In this document: piece after piece, positions 21,085 through 31,744 of the stretch
Layout: each line of letters starts with the position of its first letter
Numbering within the stretch: the first letter of the stretch is position 1
Origin: Owenia fusiformis
Taxonomy: Eukaryota; Annelida; Polychaeta; Sabellida; Oweniidae
Reading direction: 5' to 3'
Length of the DNA stretch: 64,000 nucleotides
NCBI GenBank assembly: GCA_903813345.2
Contig: CAIIXF020000012.1
Coordinates: forward strand, 18,855,520 to 18,919,519
Translations under genes and position numbers: made by a program
Notes under the pieces: model-generated
Told to the model about the DNA's origin: nothing
Seen by the model: the letters and a program-made list of their open reading frames with translations, nothing else
Databases searched by the model: none

Positions 21085-22920
21085 GAAGCAGGGGCATAGA
21101 CCTGGAAACATGGTGTAAAAAAGATTGAGTCGAATACCAAATAAAAAGATCAAGTGACAGTCAAATACCAAGCAAAGAGATCTCTACTTGTGGGCCCACT
21201 TGTTATTTGACTCGATCTTTTTTATACATTCCCTATGCCCAGGGCAGAGGTGGCGTTAACGCAATTTTTTACGTTTTTTACTCACATTTTTGCAACTCTG
21301 ACGCAAATATTCATTGTCTACCGAGTCTTTCTGACGCACGTTTGTTTCACATGCAAAATCCCCGCTTGGTACTTGGTTAAATTGATCCCTATACGTGAAA
21401 ATACGTGATTGATCAAATTTATAATTTTGCTAATTCCGGAAATCTAACATTTCGTTCAGCGCAATCGAGCCTCCTTCCTACCGATCATTTTCTCATTTCG
21501 GTATTTCATATAGGTATTTTTAAAGCCCTGTGATTCAGATTCAATGATAAACTTGAAAACATTGATCGATCCCTCGATTTGTTTATCTCGTGAAGCACGT
21601 TGCTAGGGGGGCGTATCAAAAATGCAATAAAACGAACATAACATTGAACAATAATTTATTAATTTCATACTCCCTTCTAAGGATTTTAGTGATCGTATAT
21701 TTATCTAAATTTCCGCATAAAATCTTCTCTTGAATGTTCACACGCTAGATTTACGAACCTTTAGTTTCCTTCGCAAGTTCGCAAAATTCCTTCGCTAAGT
21801 TAGCAAGTTTCCTTGAGCCGTCCCCTTCATCAGCATGCGCAGATGTAATGCGCAGTAGGTTTATCAATGGTGCTCACAGTGACCGATCTATCCAGAGGGG
21901 GAGAAACACCAGGGTTCAAAGATGACATACGCTTATAATGTAAATCTGTATTGAGATGACACGGTCGCTGATTGGTCAAAAGTTGACAAACAAATGACGT
22001 CATCAATGGCGGTTTCAAAATTTTCGAAATACGCTTCGAATAATATTATGTTCATTTCTGGCGTGTTAACCAATACCATAGCTTCTCATTTCACATCAAG
22101 ATAAAGAAAGGTGTACGGAATATGCCTATATCAATTATAACATCCCATCGAAGTGTAGTATTTGATAACTAGCTGATGAAGATTCGAACGAACGAAGGTG
22201 GTAAGCAAGAGAGGTAATTATGTCTGTCATCTTGAAACTCTGGGGCTTTCCCTCCTCTTGATCTATCGTAAGTTTTCACCAAGTATGTTCAATTAACTCC
22301 CTCAAGTTAAGATCTTCGATTCACTAGATCTGAAGCTGATCCTATGAAGATAGATAATGGGCACATGAAAATCCAGTCGATCGCACATTAAGGGGGGTAA
22401 TGATGATAAATTAGGTATGAAAACAAATCTACTTTCGGTTTCATTTGATCAGCTATAATTACAAGATTCTACCGTATTCAATTTAAATGATGTCCAGTAT
22501 TGTGGTCGGACTTATATTGCCGTTTTAGACTTTGGAATGATTGCAAAAATGTTGAATTTCAACATGAAACGCTTTGACCCCAATTTGTGTAACTCCACAC
22601 AGGGAGGAACTCCTCTCCCACTCCATTCACACCCATGACCCGCTGGACCAGATAATCAGATGATTAATAGTGACATTTTTCTTGCAATTGCCTAATTAAT
22701 TAATTGTTAGTTGTTAATGTGCTATAAGAGTACAATAAAAGGTATGCACAAAATCAAAAAATAGATTTTGTATGTGGTTTCTACATTTTGTATGCATTTT
22801 TACTCAAGAAAAACACTTTTATAGCTTTGACTCAACTTTTTTTCTTGTGACTCACTTTTTTGAAACTACCTGAGTCATGATGACTCACAAAAATATATGC
22901 CTACCGCCACCGCTGCAGGG
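21085..22920. repeat. Decayed inverted-repeat region
   Basis: Two loose inverted pairs. GCATAGACCTGGAAACATGG with AAAAAAGATTGAGTCGAA near 21090-21130 is mirrored near 21213-21240. GGCAGAGGTGGCGTTAACGC at 21243 is mirrored by the TACCGCCACCGCTGCAGG block ending near 22919, with GAGTC-rich stretches inside both ends. Likely one or two old DNA elements. No ORF. Confidence 0.4.
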
Positions 22921-23207
22921 GAATGACTAACAAACAAGCATAGTGTAATACGTCAGATAATGAAATTGAAAAAGTATGGTAAATTCAATGTCCCGTGTGA
23001 GAATCGAACCTAGGAGCATTGGATCCAAAGACTGATGCTCTAGAGTCCATTTCACTGTTTAACTGCGTCAGTAAAAGCTAAAAAATGAGAAATCAAAATA
23101 TCATTTTGCAATGATATATGGAAAAATATATCCCTATTGTACATGAATGACATTTGTATATCTTGGCTTGCTTCTAGTTTGGCTTATAAAGTGTGTGGCC
23201 TCTTATA

Positions 23208-24144
23208 CAGTAAAACCTGTCCGATGGAATACCTCTCTGTAGGGAAAACCTATGAACAAGGAATGCTTTTCAAAAGAACCAAATATTTTTCTATTGACTT
23301 ACATGTTAACGGACCCTCTCTGTAGGGAAAACCTATGAACAGGGAACAAGGAACACTATTTTGGGGCAAATTATGAAAATTCACCTGTGAACAAGGAATA
23401 TGGAATATTGGTGACACTGTATATTCCATTATTTTTCAGAGGTGTGAAAGTCTTAAGCCAATATCTGATTCTAAAAAGCTTGGATTATTTAATATGATGA
23501 GATTAAGATAAGCCAATTGTTTACAAGATGTAGCATCCCACCCACTGTAAATTACCCTGATATATTTTAAAACTAATACAAATCTGTTACTTATTATCAT
23601 GACACTAATTTTTCCGTTCAACAAACATAAATTAATTACATCAAATCAGTTGTGATAATCTACATAGGGACTGACACAATTGTTTTCTGAAGATTACACC
23701 TAGATAAGTACATGTGTCATGTTGAGCCAAATCTTTTACTGATCCAAACTTCTAGATTATCAATGATATAAAATGGGGTTGATGAAACTTGAAATCAGTT
23801 CTTAGCAACATATCTGTACACATCATTTCAATAATTACATCAACTAGACATCACCAGACACCAGCATCAGTAGCTAAAATCAACAAAGAGAGAATGCTCC
23901 TTTCCCTCAGCCAATGGAGGGAGATTGGAGACCTTCATACATCTTGCAAGATGTTACAACAAGGTCTAGCAACCAAGTATGGAGTCGGCATTGGTACAAT
24001 CAATCAATGCCCATATATTTACAAATATGCTTATTCGGCAAGTTTGAGTTTGCTGAAAGTGCAGCCCCTCTCTATAGGGAAAACCTCTGAACAAGGAAAC
24101 TTTCCTCCAGTCCCAAGAGCATTCCCTGTTCGCAGGTTTTACTG
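23208..24144. mobile_element. Pogo/Tigger-like element (TIR CAGTAAAACCTG, TSD TA)
   Basis: Ends TA-CAGTAAAACCTG and CAGGTTTTACTG-TA, the terminus type of pogo/Tigger elements. Subterminal GGGAAAACCTATGAACAAGG copies occur at 23240, 23325 and 24077. The related MITE at 55802-56187 is uninterrupted at the matching site, which fixes the boundaries. The interior keeps only a fragment of a transposase N-terminus. Confidence 0.85.
23870..24030 (+). pseudogene. Remnant of a pogo/Tigger transposase N-terminal HTH
   Basis: The frame reads KINKERMLLSLSQWREIGDL, then LQQGLATKYGVGIGTINQ, resembling the CENP-B/pogo-type helix-turn-helix (LSLSQK... LATKYGVGIGTIN). It is followed by unrelated residues running into the element end. 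The catalytic domain is absent. Confidence 0.6.
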
Positions 24145-24789
24145 TATTTGGATGCTTCTCTGCCATGTTATTTTCAATAAGATTAACATGGCTGAAATTG
24201 GCTTATTGCACAAAAAACTAAAAAATCTGAACAAATGTCATTCATGTACATTATGAATATACTTTTCCATATATTATTGCACAATGGTCTCCCAATTTCT
24301 TATTTTTGCCTTTCTACTGACGCAATGAAGCAGTGAAATGGACTCTACTAACTGAACTATTAAGGTTTAGACTGCTGGGCGGTAGTAGCAACTTGCTATC
24401 CAGGGTCGTTACACAGTGTACAATGTCCCCCCTTTTTTGAAAGGACCAGGCCCTTGTGGTCAGCCATGCTTTCTTTAGTTGTAGTGATTTACCACACACA
24501 GGGATGCAGAGGTAAAATGTGCCGCGTAAATCACCAAATCCAGACAGCTACCAAATTAATTAGAGCACCAGTAATGTGATGTCGATATCAAGTTACCAAT
24601 TTTCCATTTTTAAATCAGATATTTTCTTGCTAAAGATGAGCAATTCAAAAACAAAGATCACATATAGTGTCATTGATAAAATTATATATTTGGAACATGA
24701 AATTCAGTTTAGTTTATTCATGAAAGTGCATCTTTATATAATATAAGTATTCTAGGACAATTTTAAGATTATTTTGAAGGAGTTCTTTT

Positions 24790-25602
24790 TACGGTCTGTT
24801 AGTGGTGGTAGGTCAAGGCTGCCAATATATGTGTTAACTCTAGTAATGTCATCTAACTTATGGTTAGTGGTGGTAGGTCAATGCTGCCAATGTATGTGTT
24901 AACTCTATAAATGTCATCTAACTTATGGTAAGTGGTGGTAGGTCTATGCTGCCAATGTATGTGTTAACTCTATTAATGTCATCTAACTTATGGTTAGTGG
25001 TGGTAGGTCAAGGCTGCCAATGTATTTGTTAACTCTATTAATGTCATCTAACTTATGGTTAGTGGTGGTGGGTCAAGGCTGCCAATGTATGAGTTAACTC
25101 TATTAATGTCATCTAACTTATGGTTAGTGGTGGTAGGTCAAGGCTGCCAATGTATTTGTTAACTCTATTAATGTCATCTAACTTATGGTTAGTGGTGGTA
25201 GGTCAAGGCTGCCAATGTATGAGTTAACTCTATTAATGTCATCTAACTTATGGTTAGTGGTGGTGGGTCAATGCTGCCAATGTATGTGTTAACTCTATTA
25301 ATGTCATCTAACTTATGGTTAGTGGTGGTAGGTCAAGGCTGCTAATGTATGTGTTAACTCTACTAAAGTCATCTAACTTATGGTTAGTGGTGGCGGGTCA
25401 ATGCTGCCAATGTATGTGTTAACACTAGTAATGTCATCTAACTTATGGTTAGTGGTGGTGGGTCAATGCTGCCAATGTATGTGTTAACTCTAGTAATGTC
25501 ATCTAACTTATGGTTAGTGGTGGTAGGTCAAGGCTGCCAATGTATTTGTTAACTCTATTAATGTCATCTAACTTATGGTTAGTGGTGGTAGGTCATGACA
25601 TA
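24790..25602 (+). repeat. 65-bp minisatellite, about 12.5 units
   Basis: ATCTAACTTATGGTTAGTGG recurs exactly every 65 bp at 24851, 24916, 24981, 25046 and onward to 25566. Units are highly alike, differing mainly at AAGGCTGCC/ATGCTGCC and GTGTTAACTC/GAGTTAACTC, with an alternating pattern that hints at higher-order duplication. It lies in the Orai intron between the two first exons. Confidence 0.95.
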
Positions 25603-25696
25603 TTAGTCACTTAGGTAGAGCAGTTCTTTCCATTGTCGAGTTGAAGAACTGGTATCTTTATCCTGGCTAGAACCATAGACAATTCTAGCCAGCACC

Positions 25697-25800
25697 AGCC
25701 TTTTATCGAGTTGTTAAACTCTAGTAATGTTATCCAACTTATAGTTAGTGGTGGTGGGTCAATGCTGCCAATGTATGTGTTAACTCTAATAATGTCACCT
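25697..25800 (+). repeat. Detached 1.5 units of the 65-bp minisatellite
   Basis: GTTAGTGGTGGTGGGTCAAT and the rest of the unit reappear after about 95 bp of unrelated sequence, showing that the array was interrupted after it formed. Confidence 0.85.
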
Positions 25801-26786
25801 GTGTTTGATATTTAGCACACACTTTTTTGAAATATAAGGGTTATTTTGGCAGATGTTCAACATTTCTATTTACATTTAGATTCAAAGCGGTTTACTTGTT
25901 AATAACATATATCACATTTAATACATAGATTTAAGTTAGTAAAGCTTTTAAGAATACAACAAGGCAATGTTATTTGTACATACAGCCTTGTTGAGGAGGA
26001 CATTTATGCATTTCACAATATGAAATACGATATTGAAACAAGAAGTAACTGAATGAAATAAATAATATCCTTGGTTTCCGAGCCTATAGTTATATTACAA
26101 TATATAGAATATGTAGAGCTCTATTTTAAGTTGTGATATCAGACTGTTAAAGAGGGTATGAGACATTTGTGATAAAACTGAAGCAAAGTACTATAGTAAA
26201 TGTGAATCAGTTAGGGAATATAAAACAGGAGGACTATTTCCAGAAAAGTGCAGGTAGTTTGGAAATAAGTAACCTAAGGATGGGAGAAATATAAAGAACT
26301 CAGAGGTTTGGACTTGCATAGTGTCAAATAGCCCAATGAACAGTAAATGTATACTTAAATGTCACAAAACTATCAAACTCTGCTCTGTTGGAACATCTAC
26401 TAAGATGAGTGTTAAGGATTTTAATCGGTGGAATTAGTGTGTTTATAGGTTCTCAAGACTCCATAACTAGACAAAACTCTGGTTGTAAAATTAATGTCGT
26501 AAAATACCCTGCAGCCAAAACATTTTTAATTGATATAGATAACATAAATGGGGCTAAATTGTACAGTACTATTGAACTGGATGACTCGGTCTCATTGAAA
26601 GGGAAGCCTTAAATATGAATTGAATACATGTAGTTTAACACATGTTACCTGAATTTGAAGATGTGTTGTACGGAAATGAGTCAAAAGGAATAAACAAATC
26701 CAAAGAAAACATCCCTGGAAGGACTTAAACGTAAGACATCATTCTGAACTTGAAATTGAAAATTGAAGTTCAAGTCTTATTAATTC
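25801..26786. other. Orai intron sequence upstream of exon 1b; possible promoter region
   Basis: No repeats or supported ORFs. A TATAAAA at 26219-26225 lies 560 bp before the exon 1b ATG and could mark an internal promoter. This is a weak suggestion. Confidence 0.3.
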
Positions 26787-27020
26787 ATGAGTACATATTC
26801 AAAGTTAACATCTACAGCTACAGCTATGGAGTATCAATCAGAGCTTTATTATTTTGAGCGAAGAGGCTCGTTATCGCAAGGATCACCTGTTGGAAGTTTA
26901 AGTAATCTACGAGGACTCCAAAGCGAGGAATATAAATTCAAATGGCGTCGTTTATTTTTGGCCAAAAATAAATTAAAACATGCAAGTGGGACTTCAGCAC
27001 TGTTTGCAGGGTTTGCTACG
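26787..27020 (+). CDS. ORAI: Orai calcium channel, alternative first exon 1b (G91-type pore)
   Basis: Open frame of 78 codons from ATG 26787 to the donor GTATGA at 27021, phase 0. After an N-terminus rich in Ser, Tyr and Gly (SLSQGSPVGSLSN) it reads FKWRRLFLAKNKLKHAS, then GTSALFAGFAT, the equivalent of human ORAI1 residues about 78-101. Relative to exon 1a and human ORAI1 it has glycine for R91, F for L96, A for S97 and T for M101, while K85, K87, G98 and F99 are kept. Splicing to 29341 gives [12 protein letters not shown] and a 251-residue channel. The frame is intact and pore-helix spacing is exact, so a decayed copy seems unlikely. Loss of the basic R91 equivalent would alter the pore's basic inner section. 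Expression is unproven. Confidence 0.82.
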
Positions 27021-27067
27021 GTATGATATAAATGATAGTTGCATATCAACTGGTTTGCTTTGGTATA

Positions 27068-27415
27068 CAGGGTGTCTAATAAATAAGATGAATGATACTG
27101 TAACTTAATGTTGCCCAAGCTCGATGAAATTTTGGGAAGTTGTAACACAACCTTTTTACCTGTAAATTTCAAGTGTTTCCCATTTGCTATTGGCCAGTTA
27201 TGGTTGCTATAGCAACAGAAACAACAAAAAGGTGGGCACTTAATTGTAGTTCCAGACATCATATATTTTCCAAGATAATAAATTTGAAATGCAAAATTTG
27301 CAAAGTTTTTACCTTTACAGAATAAAGGTAAAACGTTTTGTGTTACAACCTACCCAAATTTGGTGCAACATTAAGAAAGTTACAGGATCTTTCATCTTAT
27401 TAATTGGACACCCTG
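27068..27415. mobile_element. MITE in the Orai intron (TIR CAGGGTGTC, TSD TA)
   Basis: Ends TA-CAGGGTGTCTAATAAATAAG and TTATTAATTGGACACCCTG-TA. The arms stay complementary for about 80 bp (ACTTAATGTTGC / GCAACATTAAGAAAGT, GTTGTAACACAA / TTGTGTTACAAC). The terminus resembles mariner/Tc1-type elements. A detached right end (28861-28891) sits beside the repeat copy at 28236. Confidence 0.85.
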
Positions 27416-27522
27416 TACATGGAAGTTGCATATACACATGGTAGTTGCATATATTCATAAACATGGTAGTTGCATATATACATGGTAGTCGCATAAATTA
27501 CATGGTAGTTGCATAATATACA
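27416..27522 (+). repeat. Short minisatellite ACATGGTAGTTGCATATAT
   Basis: Five imperfect units of 17-27 bp follow the MITE directly. Confidence 0.7.
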
Positions 27523-28085
27523 GCCGGGCTTTACTTCAGTGTGGCAATATTTTTTAAAGCAGATATGAAATCTGATATTGTTGACCTAAAGGAATCAATA
27601 GAATTTTTGATAAATGTATTTGGACATGTTTTCTCATCAGTATTGTGAAAATTATTTCACTCTAACGATCGTCATCGCTGCTTGATAGGCAATATTCGAA
27701 TAGGTTGTGACATTATTGGCCCCCATGTGATCCCTCACTGGTCTGCACATGGCTTGTTTTTGTCCATTAAATCATGATAGTTTTATACGTTATTTATGAC
27801 CATAAACACTTATCTAACATTTCTTTTATAATGGCAAGAACTCTACGTTGGGCTTACAATGAAGAAAAACACATTTTTGTAGTTGCAAGTTGAGAAAACC
27901 TGTTTCAGTTGTCCTTTAATACTTGTATGACATCATGACATACAATAATGCATAAAACCTTACCCACTATTTTACCATTTCAGAATTTTGAAATGTTTAG
28001 TTTGAAAACTTTGGCTTGACTTAAAATGTGGCAGGATTTTTATATGATCATTAATTGATCAATAAAATGTCAAATGAGCAGAATA
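27523..28085. other. Orai intron, no feature seen
   Basis: AT-rich intronic sequence without recognisable ORF or repeat. Confidence 0.5.
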
Positions 28086-29041
28086 AATTTGATCAGTTAC
28101 AAATGTTTTAATATTCACACTTTGACAAACAGTGTTGTATTTATGATTTTTCAAAAGAGACATCATGATAATGTTTTTAAAGGATTTTACTTATTATTCT
28201 GCCTTTAACTTTGAACCATTATCCCAATAATGTACATCAGATTTTCCTTCAAGAAAATATGATATTGGCCTCGGAAAATATCATATTGACACTCGGGCTG
28301 TCACCCACGGTCAATATGATATTTTCCTTGGCCATTATCATATTTTCCCTCAGAATAAAATTCATATTCCATCCCTCCCATTAAACAAACTCTATATACA
28401 TGTAAGGCAAACAAGAACTTTTGAAAATATGAATGCTCTTCATTGTGTGAATTACCATTATTTATTCTCCATAACCCAACTGCAATATATTCACAAGTAA
28501 AGTTACATTAGGCTAGTGTCTGTAATTCTGAACATAAGTGTTTGTAACTCACAATAAGCTGGAAATTACTATCAATAGACTTTGATGTAAAACAGTCATC
28601 TCTCATAATATCAAGCCGTGGAAAAATTGCTTGCCCATAACAATTACAAATTGAATATTACTATCGGTTGGTATGCGTAATCGTAATATCATCCTTCTAA
28701 TCCCAATATCATCCTTTTAATCCCAATATCATTTTGATATCCTGATCCAAAATATGTCATTATCATATACCTTTCTCTAACCATGGTAAAGTGCATGCTA
28801 TAATAGCAATTCACACAAAGCTAGGCAAGGTGTGTCAGATTCCACTTCCAGTCAATCCGATCTTTCATCTTATTAATTGGACACCCTGTAAATTTGATAA
28901 GTTAGAAATGTTTTAATATTCACACTTTGACAAACAGTGTTGTATTTATGATTTTTCGAAAGAGACATCATGATAATGTTTTTATTAAAGGATTTTACTT
29001 ATTATTCTGCCTTTAACTTTGAACCATTATCCCAATAATGG
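28086..29041 (+). repeat. 146-150 bp direct repeats flanking the second copy of the dispersed repeat
   Basis: 28086-28231 and 28892-29041 are almost identical (TTTTAATATTCACACTTTGA through CCATTATCCCAATAATG, with small differences such as an ATTA insertion). Between them lie 28236-28858, near-identical to 9712-10345, and a 30-bp piece of the 27068-27415 MITE right end. This looks like a duplication or template-switch event during repair, not a simple transposition. Confidence 0.8.
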
Positions 29042-29340
29042 TACCATAATGATATGTAACATTGCTCAATCAATACGTTTATTAGGTTGTGTAAGAGGCT
29101 CATAGGACTATAAATATATTTAGAGCCAGTAGCTGATCTTAAACTACATAAAATGTTTTAAATTCATTATAATCCACAACTTGCCTCATCATGAGATTTA
29201 GTTCAAATCTTGTTTTTAAAATGATAAACTTCTATCTTTTTAGTATACTATTAAGAATATTGTTTTATGCATGCCATAACTTTCCATAAGAGGAAAACCC
29301 TAATATCCCAAAAGATGAATGAAACCATTTCTATTTCTAG

Positions 29341-29862
29341 GTTGCTATGGTAGAAGCACAATTAGATGACAATATCCCCATAGGACTTTTGGTGACATTC
29401 AGCGTCTGTACAACTCTCCTCGTTGCCGTCCATCTATTGGCTTTAATGATAAGCACGTGCATTCTCCCGAACATTGAAGCGGTCAGCAACGTCCATAATG
29501 TGACAGCCGTCAATGAGTCACCACATGATAGATTACAGATATATATTGAATTAGCGTGGATTTTTTCAACTGGTATTGGAATATTACTTTTTCTCATCCA
29601 GATGGGTGTGTTGGCCTGGGTGCGATTTTATAAATTTAGCAATCATGAGGCATCGATTGCCTCCACAGCGATTATAGTCCCAGCTATAATCATATTTATC
29701 ATTTTTGCAATTCATTTTTACCGTCAGCTGATTGCACATAAGTATGAAAGGTCACACAAAGGCCTTGAAGAGCTGGAATCTATGGCTAATGAGCTGGATG
29801 GGAATGGATTAGCCAGCAATCCAAGAGATCCATTATCACAAGGAAATATAGAAACTGTATGA
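29341..29862 (+). CDS. ORAI: Orai calcium channel, shared exon 2 (TM1 outer half to C-terminus)
   Basis: Pore-forming subunit of store-operated (CRAC) calcium entry in the plasma membrane, gated by ER STIM. The exon starts after CTATTTCTAG with [10 protein letters not shown], carrying the selectivity-filter glutamate (human E106). TM2 is [21 protein letters not shown] (keeps H134), then [18 protein letters not shown] and [16 protein letters not shown] for TM3. TM4 is [18 protein letters not shown] (keeps P245). The C-terminal helix is [15 protein letters not shown], the region that binds STIM in the family. The TM3-TM4 loop is far shorter than in human ORAI1. At the human E190 position in TM3 the codon reads Gln ([10 protein letters not shown]). 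It contributes 173 residues. Both exon 1a (17662) and 1b (26787) join it in phase 0. Confidence 0.95.
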   Translation, partial: VAMVEAQLDDNIPIGLLVTFSVCTTLLVAVHLLALMISTCILPNIEAVSNVHNVTAVNESPHDRLQIYIELAWIFSTGIGILLFLIQMGVLAWVRFYKFSNHEASIASTAIIVPAIIIFIIFAIHFYRQLIAHKYERSHKGLEELESMANELDGNGLASNPRDPLSQGNIETV

Positions 29863-29977
29863 TGAAAGGGATGTAGAAACTTACTCAGCTGAAGGAGGAG
29901 GTGATGATTGGGGATATGGAAACCCTAATATGTTATGGCTGAAGTGAATTAAGCTTGGAGAATCAGAAACTGTTTGG

Positions 29978-29983
29978 AATAAA
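29978..29983 (+). promoter_or_regulatory. Candidate polyadenylation signal of Orai
   Basis: AATAAA occurs 116 bp after the Orai stop codon. The 3' UTR around it contains four degenerate copies of a GGAxATxGAAAC-type phrase. Confidence 0.5.
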
Positions 29984-30138
29984 CAATGGCCAGTCAGCTG
30001 AATCGATCACATGAGAAAGGAGATATGGAAACTGTTTCTTTGGCAATTCAGTTGAAAAATATTTAAGAAAGATTATAATTATGTAGTCCTCAAAGCATAT
30101 TTTATATGAAACAGGTATTTTATTTTTTATGAAAAATA

Positions 30139-30343
30139 CAGTGATCTCCCCAGAACTTTTTCTCAGTGGGTGTAAAATTTAAATTTTCACAATTCAGACC
30201 AAAATTGGTCAAAATATGCCAATTTTTCATGATTTTTCTTATTTTCAAGTGGGTGCAAATGGATTTTCAGGTGGGTGCAAGCCTATTTTCAAAATTTCAG
30301 GTGGGTGCTGCACCCATTTGCTTTAATGCTGGGGAAATCACTG
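30139..30343. mobile_element. MITE CAGTGATCTCCCC, copy 1 (TSD TA)
   Basis: Ends TA-CAGTGATCTCCCCAG and CTGGGGAAATCACTG-TA. The interior repeats GTGGGTGCAAATGGATTTTC-type phrases. The ORF 30166-30360 is incidental. Confidence 0.8.
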
Positions 30344-31084
30344 TAATATATTACGATTAATCAAGCTATTGAAACATTCCTCTTGTACAAGTGCTTCCCT
30401 TCCATGTTTGATTATAAATTCAGATGTGAGATGTGAGATCTGGATGTGCTAGATTATGTCTATGTCCAATAGAAATACAAAATTACATGTATTGTTTATA
30501 GATTTTAATTACAAGTCCACCACATTAAGTAGCTGCAAAATGTTCTAAACAGTATATCCACCAAAATAAGTAGCACCAAATTAAAAAAATATATTCAAAA
30601 CAACCAACATGGTATTAGCTGTATATGTAGATTCAGTAATCTGCCACAAGTATTGGACTATGCTACACAACCAGTGTCTTCCTTAACTCATTCTTACAAT
30701 TCTATTGAATGTTATTCAAACTACTAGATATAGTATATGATTTATGATGTATTTTTTCTAATTTTCAAGTTGATCGAAAATGTTTTGCCTAAAGAGAACC
30801 CTACATCAGATTTATCATAGTCAAATGAACAATTCCATGTGTTTTCAAATAAATGTACTCTGATTGGTTTCTTCTGAACATGCTGGGTAAATCTCAAGAT
30901 GATTTTTTCAGGTGCTCACTTGAAATTTTTTGTTTAAGTATGTAATATTCTCTAGTGTTTTCTGGCAACTTAGTCAAAAATTTGTATTTTTACATTGAAA
31001 ATTATGAATCATAAATTATAAATCAAATTAGACTTGGTTTTCATTTGTGCTTCAATCTTCAATATATCATATCTTTATTAATTA

Positions 31085-31682
31085 TTCTTGAATGATCTGA
31101 CCTGATCTTAAATGATCTGATTTGATCTTTGAACAATGATCTCACCTGATCGTCAATGATATAACCTGATTTTACCTTCTCTGCAATGATCTTTCATATC
31201 AGGATTTTGAATGATCTGACATGATCATGAATGCTCTCACTGATCCTCAATGATCTGACCTAGATTACATGATCATCAATGATCTGACCTGATATTCAAC
31301 GATCAGGTTTTATTTTCAATGATCTTACCTAGTACCTGATCTTCGATGATCTGACCTGATATTCAACGATCAGGTTTGATTTTCAATGATCTTACCTAGA
31401 ACCTGATCCTCAATGATCTGACCTGTTTTTGCATGATCTTCAATGATCTGACCTGATTTTCAACGATCGGTTTGATTTTTAAATGATTCTACCTGATCCT
31501 CAATGATCTGACATGATCTTCAATGATCTGACCTGAAATTCAATGATCAGATTTGATTTTCAATGATCTTACCTGATCCTCAATGATCTGACATGATTTT
31601 CAATGATCTGACATGATCTTCAATGATCTGACCTGAAATTCAATGATCAGATTTGATTTTCAACTATCTTACCTGATCCTCA
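31085..31682 (+). repeat. GATC-rich degenerate satellite, array 1
   Basis: Roughly 30 units of about 16-20 bp on the pattern TCAATGATCTGACCTGAT, with variants CAACGATCAGGTTTGAT. GATC appears about every 10-20 bp. Confidence 0.85.
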
Positions 31683-31744
31683 ATTATGTAGTCCTCAAAG
31701 CATATTTTATATGAAACAGGTATTTTATTTTTTTATGAAAAATA

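Larger units (their letters stand above)
23043..24345. mobile_element. MITE family GAGTCCATTTCACTG, copy carrying a Tigger-like insertion (TSD TA)
   Basis: Ends GAGTCCATTTCACTG and CAGTGAAATGGACTC lie between TA dinucleotides, with inverted arms of about 115 bp including GCAATGATATATGGAAAA and TACATGAATGACATTTG. Without its 937-bp insertion the element is about 364 bp, matching the 386-bp relative at 55802-56187. Confidence 0.85.
22985..24390 (-). repeat. tRNA-derived SINE head split by a MITE
   Basis: On the minus strand the two flanks of the MITE rejoin into a tRNA-like promoter: TTAATAGTTCAGTTAGTA (A-box-like, 24347-24370) followed by GAGCATCAGTC and, further on, TAGGTTCGATTCTCAC (B-box-like, near 22998-23018). 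The MITE entered at the TA of the A box. The arms do not fold as a sound tRNA, so a SINE is favoured. Confidence 0.6.

Noticed and set aside
22985-23040. Functional tRNA gene on the minus strand
   Set aside because: The B box is good, but the T-arm does not pair properly and the 5' half is 1.3 kb away beyond a transposon. A SINE remnant is more likely.
23789-24256. 155-codon plus-strand ORF as a host gene
   Set aside because: It crosses the right terminus of the Tigger-like element and part of the MITE. Only about 50 residues resemble a transposase HTH.
24800-25600. CRISPR-like array of regular repeats
   Set aside because: The 65-bp units have no unique spacers. The whole unit repeats, so it is a minisatellite in animal DNA.
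26849-27262. 137-codon minus-strand ORF over Orai exon 1b
   Set aside because: Antisense shadow of the exon and of the adjacent MITE, with no recognisable domain.
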